DNA of 64,000 nucleotides from Parvimonas sp. (GTDB taxonomy: Bacteria > Bacillota > Clostridia > Tissierellales > Peptoniphilaceae). Position numbers and translations under genes: made by a program. Shown here piece by piece: positions 29,520-36,798 of the stretch; positions within the stretch are counted from its first letter, which is position 1; every line of letters begins with the position of its first letter. The notes beneath the pieces were generated by a model, which was not told the origin of the DNA, made no database searches, and saw only the letters and a list, made by a program, of their open reading frames with translations. The stretch lies in the NCBI GenBank assembly GCA_022770425.1, contig JALEHY010000013.1, positions 1-64,000 of the forward strand. Reading direction: 5' to 3'.

Positions 29520-30641
29520 ATGAAATTTATATATCCTAAAATACGTAATCATATACTAGTTGTTCCATTTGAAAATAAAATTTCTATAGGTAATACATTG
29601 CAATCGACTATTGAAGTAAAAGAAAATTCAGGTGTAATTAGAGAAATTTTATTTTTGTGTGATGGAACTCGAACAACAAAAGAAATTTTTTATATTGTTT
29701 TTAAAAAAGGATTTGATATTGAATAAAAAGATGTTAGTGATATTATAGATCAAATTTCTGAATATCCATATATTTTTGAAGATGGAAATGATAAAATTTT
29801 ATATATTGATAATAATCTTTTAGAAAGATATAGTAGAAATTTAAATTTTTTATCTAATTTTGATAAAAAAGGAAATAAAAAATATGATTATATAGATAAA
29901 ATAATAAATTCATGTGTTTTAGTATTAGGACTAGGAGGAGTTGGTTCTCCATTAATATATGATTTAGCTGCTTTAGGAGTTGGAAAAATTATTGCTGTTG
30001 ATTTTGACTTTGTGGATATTAGTAATTTAAATAGACAAATACTATATAAAGAAAAACATGTTGGAAAAAAGAAAGTTTACTCAGCAAAAGAAACAATTAA
30101 TGAATTTAATTCTAATATTGAGTTTATAGCAATTGACAAAAAAATAGACTCGTCTTTAGATGTATTGGATATTTTGGAACAATTCAAACCGGATTGTGTT
30201 ATTTGTGTAGCAGATAAACCACCAATAAAAATTTACAAATGGGTTAATGAAGCTTGTTTTATGAAGAGTATACCTTTTTTATACGGCGGGAATAGTGAGA
30301 CAACGGCGTATTATCATACTGTTATACCTAATATTTCATCTTGTTTTTTGTGCTATGAGAAAAAATTAGAAGAAAATAAAAATAAAGATGGTTATAATAA
30401 ATATTTATCTATATTAAACAATTCTTATTCTACTGAAAATAATTGTACGGCAGCATCATCATCAACTTTAGCTGCATTTATGGCGTTTGATATAGTAAGA
30501 CTTATTACAGGAGCTGAAGTTCCATTGTCATTAAATAAGAGGATTCTTATTGATTATAAAACTAATATAATAGATGAAGAGTATGTTGAAAAACAGGATA
30601 ATTGTGATTTGTGCTCAAATAATAATTATGATAGGAGGTGA
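29520..30641 (+). pseudogene. RRE-ThiF (E1-like) peptide-adenylating enzyme, interrupted by in-frame TAA
   Basis: A single frame of 374 codons with one TAA at 29724-29726 (codon 69). Residues 1-100 resemble the PqqD/RRE leader-binding domain found in front of ThiF proteins of peptide-modifying pathways (FLCDGTRTTKEI). The E1 part is intact: RYSRN (~104), the ATP loop GLGGVGSP (~136), DFDFVDISNLNRQ (~160-172), and two CxxC zinc pairs (SCFLC ~274-277, NCDLC ~362-365). Family members (MccB, PaaA, YcaO-partner F proteins) activate a carboxylate as acyl-AMP. The stop may be a decay mutation, readthrough or a sequence error. A good RBS precedes it; its stop overlaps the SD of the precursor gene. 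Confidence 0.75.
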
Positions 30642-30645
30642 ATTT

Positions 30646-30729
30646 ATGAAAATAGTTATTAAACCAATTGATAATGTAGAATTGACTAAAAGAGGAGGTA
30701 GAGGAACAGCTGGAGAGTCAAGATATTAA
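30646..30729 (+). CDS. Candidate RiPP precursor peptide (27 residues)
   Basis: Begins MKIVIKP and ends GGRGTAGESRY. The SD AGGAGGTG (30633-30640) is the strongest in the island and ideally spaced from the ATG. The N-terminal half (residues 1-16, hydrophobic/charged, ending in KR) looks like a leader; the C-terminal 11 residues are Gly/Arg-rich with Arg19, Glu24, Arg26 and C-terminal Tyr27. The gene lies 4 nt after the RRE-ThiF gene and 6 nt before the RRE-arginase gene, the usual place for a RiPP precursor. No Cys is present, so lanthionine or thiazole chemistry at Cys is excluded. I know no exact homologue; the role is inferred from context. Confidence 0.7.
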   Translation: MKIVIKPIDNVELTKRGGRGTAGESRY

Positions 30730-30735
30730 AAATTT

Positions 30736-31875
30736 ATGAAATATATAATTAATTATGATATAATCACAATGCAAAATTTTGGTGGAAATTATATTATTAA
30801 AAATATATTAAATGGGAAATCTCTATAAATTAATGAAGATGTATTAGATATCCTTAATTTTATGAAAAATCCATTTTTTATTGAAGAATGCATAAGTAGA
30901 TTTAACTTAAAAAATGAAGAAATGAATTTTATTATTGATGAATTATTAAGAACAGGAATGTTATCTGAATGTGAAAATAATTATATAGATGAAAAATTTT
31001 CAAAAACAGATTTTTCTTTTTTTGATTCTCAAAATATATATAAAGATAATTCTATTTGTATTCTTGGGGTACCTTATGATGGAGGAACTACAGGCGTTTC
31101 TGGATGCAAAATTGCTCCAAATACTTTAAAAAAATTTACTTCAAATTATTCTTATTTATATAATAGAATAGATAAAAAATTTTTTATCTCATACCCTAAT
31201 ATTGATTGTTATAATAATCAAAATATTGTTGATCTAGGAAATATTTTAACGATTGCCGGTGAATCGTCATATGATTTACACAATAGACTTGAAATAGCAT
31301 ATAAAAACCATATAAAAAATAAAGATAATAAGATAATTGTAGTTGGAGGCGATCATTCAATAACATATCCTATATTAAATTCGTTTGAAGAAGATATTAT
31401 TTTTTTAAAGTTTGATGCACATTATGATGATAATTTGATATTAAACAATATTGTAAATCATTCAAATTTTATTAGAAAAATAGAAAATATAAAAAACATA
31501 AAAGAGATATATCATATTGGAATAAGAGAACCTAGAAAGCCTGGATTAAATATAAATGGAAAAGCAATTACTTCTGATGATATTAGAAATAATAATGCAG
31601 AATTAATTTTTGAAGAATATTTATTGAATAATGCAAATTTTTATATATCTATAGATGTTGATGTTTTTGATCCATTAATTGTTCCGGCAACGGGATATAC
31701 TTTACCATATGGTATAAATTTAGGACAAATATGTAATTTAATAGATTATTTTAATAGAATAGGGAATATAATAGGAGTTGATATAGTTGAATATAATCCA
31801 TTATTAGATAAGAATGATATAACCATGTATACAGTAATGGATTTGTTAAAATATTTAATAAATATATTAACTTAA
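30736..31875 (+). pseudogene. RRE-arginase (ureohydrolase) fusion, interrupted by in-frame TAA
   Basis: One frame of 380 codons with a TAA at 30826-30828 (codon 31). Residues 1-90, read through the stop, have the PqqD/RRE shape (GGNYIIKNILNGKSL, INEDVLDIL, then a winged-helix segment). From ~105 on it is an arginase/agmatinase: GVPYDGGTTG, GGDHS (~204), FDAHYD (~225), VNHSNFIR, SIDVDVFDP (~305) and DIVEYNP (~351), so every Mn-ligand motif is kept. Peptide arginases (OspR type) turn Arg into Orn in RiPP precursors; a leader-binding domain here fits a peptide substrate. Translation from ATG 30862 would give the enzyme without most of the RRE. Confidence 0.72.
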
Positions 31876-31894
31876 GAATTTTTAGGAGGCAAGT

Positions 31895-32431
31895 ATGAAA
31901 GCACTTTTGGTTCTTGATTTACAAAAGGGAATAATAAGTCAAAAAAATTTTGATAATACATTGGCTAATATAAAAATATTAATAGACGACTTTAAAAAAA
32001 ATAATGATATAGTAATATTAACTAAGCATATATCTAAGTTTGAAGAAAATCCACTATACATTCATGGTAAAGGGGTTGAAATTGAAGATGATTTTGTGAA
32101 ATTAGCAGATTATGTAATAGAAAAAGATAGTTGTAATCCATTTTTAAATACAGATTTGTATAATATTTTATTAAAAAACAATATAACTGATATATACATA
32201 TGTGGATTTAATACAGAATATTGTTGTCTTTTTTCTAGTATAATATCTACTGATAGAGGTTTTAAAACTGTATTTATAGAAGATGCTACAGACACAATTG
32301 GAGATGAAGATATATACGAGATGCCAGGATTGGATATTAGAGATTTTATAGGGTCAATTTTAAATTGGTCAGAGTTAGTTGAAGTTTTATATGTATATGA
32401 GTACTTAGAATTAAGAGATTGTAATGAATAA
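31895..32431 (+). CDS. Isochorismatase-fold cysteine hydrolase of the RiPP-like locus
   Basis: 178 residues, intact, with a strong RBS (TTAGGAGG). The Asp-Lys-Cys triad of the family is visible: Asp8 in VLDLQKG, Lys in IEKDSCNPF (~residue 76) and Cys in GFNTEYCC (~110). The family hydrolyses amides or ureido groups (nicotinamidase, N-carbamoylsarcosine amidase, ureidoacrylate hydrolase) or vinyl ethers (isochorismatase). Lying directly after an arginase, it could act on a nitrogen group released or exposed on the peptide, but this is inference. It is the only enzyme gene of the island without a disabling change. Its end overlaps the start of the M50-like gene by 8 nt. Confidence 0.8.
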   Translation: MKALLVLDLQKGIISQKNFDNTLANIKILIDDFKKNNDIVILTKHISKFEENPLYIHGKGVEIEDDFVKLADYVIEKDSCNPFLNTDLYNILLKNNITDIYICGFNTEYCCLFSSIISTDRGFKTVFIEDATDTIGDEDIYEMPGLDIRDFIGSILNWSELVEVLYVYEYLELRDCNE

Positions 32432-33197
32432 TTTAGATTTTTAAAATCAGAAATATGATTTAAATGAATATTCAAAAGTATTGTTTTTTAATGATGTTGT
32501 TATTATTGATGAAGAAGATTCAGGGAATATATTTAGGTAGAACAGAAATTAATAAATACATATTAATTCCTAGAATAGGATTAGATATCGTATAATATCA
32601 AATTTAATATTTAACAAATTTACAGGATTAATTTTTAGTTGTTTTTTGATGCTTACATTTTTTATTGGTTTATTTTTATTTAGATATAAATTTATGCCAT
32701 CTTATTTTGAATATTTTTGGCATGATTCACTTATTGTTGTACTTTTAATTTCTCCTATATTTGATTTTATAACTGGAATAACACATGAATTTTTTCATTT
32801 TTTAGCTAGTAGTAAATTTACCTATACATCATCATATTTTTCTATTGGAAGAAGGCTATTAAATGTAGTTTATCAAACAAGGATAAATAATATTTGGTTA
32901 ATACCAAGAAAAAGTAGATATTTGATATATTTTTCAGGGATAATTTTAGATTTATTTATTATATGGATTACATTTTATGTTAAATATAATAGTATTATAT
33001 ACAGATTTTCTAGATTTGCAATTTTATATTTAGAATTTGGAATAATATTCCAATTTAAATTTTATATGAAGACAGACATTTATTTTTTTATTAGTGATTT
33101 TTTAGGTAATCCATCATTATATGAAGATTCTATGTCTTTTTTAAAACATATATTTAAAATTGAAAAAAATAAAAATGAATTACTATTATATATTTGA
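32424..33197 (+). pseudogene. M50-like membrane metalloprotease, broken by TAA and frame shifts
   Basis: ATG 32424 overlaps the hydrolase end. The frame has a TAA at 32442-32444, shifts to the +1 frame around 32525-32585 (LGRTEINKYILIPRIG), then returns to the first frame and stays open to 33197. The long intact part (from ~32600) has several hydrophobic helices, the zinc motif HEFFH in GITHEFFHFLASS, and YMKTDIYFFISDFLGNP, which resembles the second metal-ligand region (DxYY..xD) of peptide-processing M50 proteases such as YydH. Such proteins mature or export peptides. The frame shifts indicate a pseudogene, although a start at TTG 32646 or ATG 32649 would give a 182-residue remnant. Confidence 0.65.
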
Positions 33198-33394
33198 TAT
33201 TTATATTGTTGGCTAGTATAATAGATATGTTGTTTAGTTTGTATTATTTGATTCCGTCATTTAGATATATTTTTGCCAATATCACTGCTGGCGGTGATTT
33301 TAAAATTTATGGAATCATAACATTATTTTTTTCTTTTATATATTATGGATTTGTATTATATGTTTTTTTAAAAGAAAAAACTAATAAGTTTTAG
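33194..33394 (+). CDS. Small two-helix membrane protein at the end of the RiPP-like locus
   Basis: 66 residues starting at a TTG that overlaps the M50-like stop by 4 nt (TTGA), which suggests translational coupling. Two hydrophobic segments (IFILLASIIDMLFSLYYL and GIITLFFSFIYYGFVLYVFL) are joined by a short polar loop and end in a basic tail. No family is recognised. It could be the C-terminal piece of the protease split by a frame shift, an immunity protein or an export helper. No RBS of its own. Confidence 0.45.
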   Translation: MIFILLASIIDMLFSLYYLIPSFRYIFANITAGGDFKIYGIITLFFSFIYYGFVLYVFLKEKTNKF

Positions 33395-33429
33395 TTACAT
33401 TTAAAACAATTTTGATTACAAAGCTGTTT

Positions 33430-33957
33430 TGTACATTTGTAAATGATGTGAAACTAAAAATTATAAAAACTATAAAGTGTATGTTAGAATTAAGTGAGAA
33501 TTAATTTTCATTATGAAGATTGTTCCTTAAAAGGATAAATAAATCTTTCACGAGCTGCTTCAATCAAAGAAACGTTAGGATTTCTTCTAATGAGATTTTT
33601 AATCCAAAAAATTTAGGTATCAGTATGAGAATTAGTGAGAATTAGGATTTTAGATAAAGGTCTATGAGATTTATCCATAAGAGATTAAATAGAACCATCA
33701 AATATTTTATTCCAACGCATAAGAGAAGCTTTAGAAATTTTATATTTTCTACAAACAAAACTAACAGAATTACCATTTCTGTTAGTTTTAACGGTATAGT
33801 ATTGAGAACAAATGAGTAATATATCGTTGGTTGAGTTTTATATTTGTTTGATTTAGTGGTATAATATTATTCATAAGAGAGTTCCTTTATAATTAATTTG
33901 TTTGTTGTTTTAATTATATAGGATATTCTCTTTTTTTGTACATTTGGTCTCACATCA
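33430..33957 (-). mobile_element. Degenerate transposase-derived element, copy 2
   Basis: Longer copy of the element at 29065. Imperfect 15-nt inverted ends: TGATGTGAAACTAAA (33444-33458) and, on the minus strand, TGATGTGAGACCAAA (33957-33943), two mismatches. A minus-strand transposase remnant begins at ATG 33874-33872 and runs through several stops and a frame shift. Its fragments (VCRKYKISKASLMRW, HRPLSK, WIKNLIRRNPNVSLIEA) look like the helix-turn-helix region of an IS3/IS481-type integrase-like transposase; the DDE catalytic core is gone. The 684-bp gap 33395-34078 holds this element, the right 20-bp repeat and the phn promoter. Confidence 0.75.
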
Positions 33958-33976
33958 ATTGTATCATAACATTAAG

Positions 33977-33996
33977 CTAATTAATACTTTTAAACA
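33977..33996 (+). repeat. Right copy of the 20-bp direct repeat bounding the accessory island
   Basis: CTAATTAATACTTTTAAACA, 19 of 20 identical to 29045-29064. It lies 19 bp beyond the right inverted end of transposon copy 2 and 5 bp before the -35 of the phn operon promoter. Confidence 0.7.
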
Positions 33997-34000
33997 GTAA

Positions 34001-34030
34001 TTGTAAAAGTAGTTATAAGTATGTTATAAT
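34001..34030 (+). promoter_or_regulatory. Promoter of the phnD operon
   Basis: TTGTAA (34001-34006), 18-bp spacer, TATAAT (34025-34030), ~49 bp before phnD; a GGGGG-type RBS follows. No clear Pho box was seen. Confidence 0.6.
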
Positions 34031-34078
34031 TATCTTGTAAAATCATACAATTTATACTATCTATAATAGGGGGAAGAA

Positions 34079-35134
34079 ATGAAGAAATTTAGAAAAATTT
34101 TGGTTTCAACTTTGGCACTTGTACTGACTTTAGGAATGTTGTCAGCTTGTGGGTCAAAGAAACAAGAAGTAAAAAAATCAGAAGATGGAAAAACCATTAT
34201 TGAAAAGGTGTCTATCGGATTTGTTCCGTCAAGAGAACCATCGGAAATTGTTACTGCAACAGAACCTTTAAAAACTTTATTGAAAGACCAATTAGTCAAG
34301 AGCGGTTTTGATGTAAAAAATATTGATATAACAGTTGGAACGAGTTTTGAAGCGGTTGGAGAAGGTTTGAATTCAGGAACTTTGGATGTAGGTTTTATCC
34401 CTGCAGGAACTTATGTTTTATACAGAGACGGTGCAGAAGTTCTTTTAACAGCTACGAGAAAAGGTCTTTCAGTTGACGATAATTCCGCTAAAGTTTGGAA
34501 TGATAATAAACCAACTAAAAAAACCGACAATCAAGTAACTTCATACAGAGCACTTATTATTGCAGGTCCTTCAGAAAAAGGACAAGAATTAGCTAAAAAA
34601 GTTAATTCAGGAGAAAAATTAGCTTGGGAAGATGTTAAAGATTTAAAATGGAGTGTTATGAATCCAACTTCTCCTGCCGGTTATATTTACCCAACTCTTT
34701 GGTTAAACGACACTTTCGGAAAAACTATTAAAGATTTAGGTAGTAACGCAATTATCAGTGATTCTTACGGATCTGCTTTTGCAAGACTTGCTTCAGGACA
34801 GGTAGATGTTCTTTGTACTTATGCTGACGCAAGAAACGATCAAGAAAAGAAATGGACAGAAAATTATTCAAGAACAGCATCTATTTGGGATGAAACTAAT
34901 GTTATAGGTGTTACAACTCCTATTTATAATGATACTGTAAGCGTTTCAAAAAAATCTAAAACAGTTACTCCTGAATTTAAAAAAGCATTGGAAAAAGCGC
35001 TTATTGAGATTGCTAAAACAGAGGAAGGTAAAAAAGTTATTTCTGTTTACAGCCATGAAGGATATCAACCGGCAAAAGATGCAGATTATGATAATGAAGC
35101 GAAAGCTCAAGATATTGTAAAAAAATTAAAATAG
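34079..35134 (+). CDS. phnD: Phosphonate/phosphate-ester ABC transporter substrate-binding lipoprotein
   Basis: 351 residues. Signal peptide with lipobox LSAC (Cys ~23), then a PhnD-type periplasmic-binding fold: VSIGFVPSREPSEIVTATEPL (start of the PBP domain), DITVGTSFEAVGEGLNSGTLDVGFIPAGTYVLY and the NPTSPAGYIYPTLWLND loop. The family binds phosphonates, phosphite or phosphate esters. In this operon the partner enzyme is a nucleotidase rather than C-P lyase, so an organic phosphate ester is a reasonable ligand. A short hairpin after phnD likely lets it be made in excess of the membrane parts. Confidence 0.9.
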   Translation: MKKFRKILVSTLALVLTLGMLSACGSKKQEVKKSEDGKTIIEKVSIGFVPSREPSEIVTATEPLKTLLKDQLVKSGFDVKNIDITVGTSFEAVGEGLNSGTLDVGFIPAGTYVLYRDGAEVLLTATRKGLSVDDNSAKVWNDNKPTKKTDNQVTSYRALIIAGPSEKGQELAKKVNSGEKLAWEDVKDLKWSVMNPTSPAGYIYPTLWLNDTFGKTIKDLGSNAIISDSYGSAFARLASGQVDVLCTYADARNDQEKKWTENYSRTASIWDETNVIGVTTPIYNDTVSVSKKSKTVTPEFKKALEKALIEIAKTEEGKKVISVYSHEGYQPAKDADYDNEAKAQDIVKKLK

Positions 35135-35164
35135 TTATTATTTGTTGAATTGTATGAAATTTTA

Positions 35165-35189
35165 GGGAGAGAGCAATCTCTCCTTTTTT
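35165..35189 (+). terminator. Partial terminator/attenuator between phnD and phnC
   Basis: Stem GGAGAGA / TCTCTCC with a GCAA tetraloop and six T. Placed between binding-protein and ATPase genes, it probably lowers expression of the latter. Confidence 0.75.
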
Positions 35190-35215
35190 AAACTTAAACG
35201 AAATTGGAGAAAATT

Positions 35216-35971
35216 ATGATAGAATTTAAGAAAGTTAGTAAAGTTTATCCTAATGGAACTAAAGGACTTGTAGATGTTGACTTAAAAATAGAGCAAGGAG
35301 AATTTGTTGCAATAATCGGACTCTCAGGTTCTGGTAAATCAACCTTAATCAGATGTGTCAATAAGATGCATGAAATTACTTCCGGTGAACTCGTTGTAAA
35401 TGATATTGATGTAAAGAAAATTAGTGGTAAAGAAATTAGAAAGTTTAGAAGAAATATCGGTATGATATTTCAATCCTTTAATCTTGTTACAAGGACTACT
35501 GTAATAAAAAATGTTCTTACTGCATTTGTTCCTGACCTTAAAGGCTTTAGAAAATTTTTTGGAATTTTTCCTAAAGAATGTAAAATAAAGTCTTTGGAAG
35601 CACTTGATAAAGTAGATATGCTTGAAAAAGCTTATGTCAGAGTGGATCAGCTTTCAGGAGGTCAACAGCAAAGAGTTGCTCTTGCAAGAGCGTTGGGACA
35701 AAATCCACAAATAATTTTGGCTGATGAACCCGTTGCAGCATTAGATCCTGTTACTTCAAATCAAGTTATGACTGATTTTAAGAGAATTAATAAGGAAAAT
35801 AAAATAACAATTCTTATAAATATTCATGATGTAGAACTTGCACTAAAATATTGTGACAGAGTTATCGGTATAAATAAAGGGAGAATTGTTTATGATGGAA
35901 GCTCGAAAAATATTAATAATGAAATTTTAGATAAAATTTACCAAAAAGATTTATTTGTAAGCGGAGAATAA
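35216..35971 (+). CDS. phnC: Phosphonate-type ABC transporter ATP-binding protein
   Basis: 251 residues from ATG 35216 (TTGGAG is the RBS, so the in-frame TTG 12 bp upstream is not the start). Walker A GLSGSGKSTL (~39-48), signature QLSGGQQQRVALARAL, Walker B ILADEPVAALDP and the switch His in NIHDVELA (Ile-Asn in place of the more common Thr/Val) are all present. PhnC-type insert around residues 95-130. It powers the importer with two PhnE-like permeases directly downstream (2-nt gap). Confidence 0.93.
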   Translation: MIEFKKVSKVYPNGTKGLVDVDLKIEQGEFVAIIGLSGSGKSTLIRCVNKMHEITSGELVVNDIDVKKISGKEIRKFRRNIGMIFQSFNLVTRTTVIKNVLTAFVPDLKGFRKFFGIFPKECKIKSLEALDKVDMLEKAYVRVDQLSGGQQQRVALARALGQNPQIILADEPVAALDPVTSNQVMTDFKRINKENKITILINIHDVELALKYCDRVIGINKGRIVYDGSSKNINNEILDKIYQKDLFVSGE

Positions 35972-35973
35972 GT

Positions 35974-36795
35974 ATGAAAAATTTATTTGATAAAATATTT
36001 CCGAATGAAAAAATAATTTTGAAAAACGGAAAAACAGTTTTAAGACCCAGATCAAAAACTCCTATTATATCTTTATTTGTGATTGTTTTTATTTACATTT
36101 CGGCTAAGGTTACGAATTTTAATTTGGAAGTTTTTGAAAATTTCAGTAATTTTTTTGATATCTTAAAAGGTATGTTTCCACCGGATTTAAGTTATACAAA
36201 AGAAATATTGACACCACTTGCAGATACGGTAAAAATGTCACTTATCGGCTCTTTTTTAGGGGCTGTATGCTCATTGCCTATTGCGATTTTAGCCGCTAAT
36301 AATATAATGAAAAATAAGTTTATAAATGGAATTTTCAAATTATTTTTAAGTATATTAAGAACTTTACCTTCTCTTGTAATAGCACTTATAGCTACTTATA
36401 TTTGGGGGCTTGGTACATTTGCCGGAACTGTTGCAATTTTTGTGTTTTCCTTATCTTATGTCGGAAAACTTCTTTATGAATCAATTGAAAGTGTAGATAT
36501 GGGTGCATTTGAATGTATGGAATCTATGGGATTTACAAAATTTTATGCATTTAGATATGCGATTTTACCTGTTATTTTGCCTTCATTTATTTCAACTTCA
36601 TTGTTTAACTTCGAAGGTAATGTAAGATATGCAGCTATATTAGGATATGTAGGTGCAGGTGGAATAGGACTTATTTTAAATGAAAAACTCGGATGGAGAG
36701 ATTATTCTAAAGTTGGAACTATAATTTTGCTATTGCTTTTAACGGTTTTTATTATTGAAACTATAAGCGAACATTTTAGAGGAAGATTGGAGTAA
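35974..36795 (+). CDS. phnE: Phosphonate-type ABC transporter permease (first)
   Basis: 273 residues, about six helices. The binding-protein-dependent permease signature (EAA loop) reads ESMGFTKFYAFRYAILPVILP (from ~189), contacting the ATPase. The stretch NVRYAAILGYVGAGGIGLIL is typical of PhnE. It begins 2 nt after phnC and ends 3 nt before a second PhnE-like gene; the two probably form a heterodimeric pore. Confidence 0.92.
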   Translation: MKNLFDKIFPNEKIILKNGKTVLRPRSKTPIISLFVIVFIYISAKVTNFNLEVFENFSNFFDILKGMFPPDLSYTKEILTPLADTVKMSLIGSFLGAVCSLPIAILAANNIMKNKFINGIFKLFLSILRTLPSLVIALIATYIWGLGTFAGTVAIFVFSLSYVGKLLYESIESVDMGAFECMESMGFTKFYAFRYAILPVILPSFISTSLFNFEGNVRYAAILGYVGAGGIGLILNEKLGWRDYSKVGTIILLLLLTVFIIETISEHFRGRLE

Positions 36796-36798
36796 TAG

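Noticed and set aside
29724..29726. Possible selenocysteine or other programmed recoding at the ThiF stop, because a tRNA-Sec is nearby
   Set aside because: The codon is TAA, not TGA, in all three genes, and no SECIS-like hairpin was evident; decay is more likely.
32110..32475. 121-codon minus-strand frame over the cysteine hydrolase gene
   Set aside because: Antisense shadow of an intact plus-strand gene with a strong RBS; no start signal.
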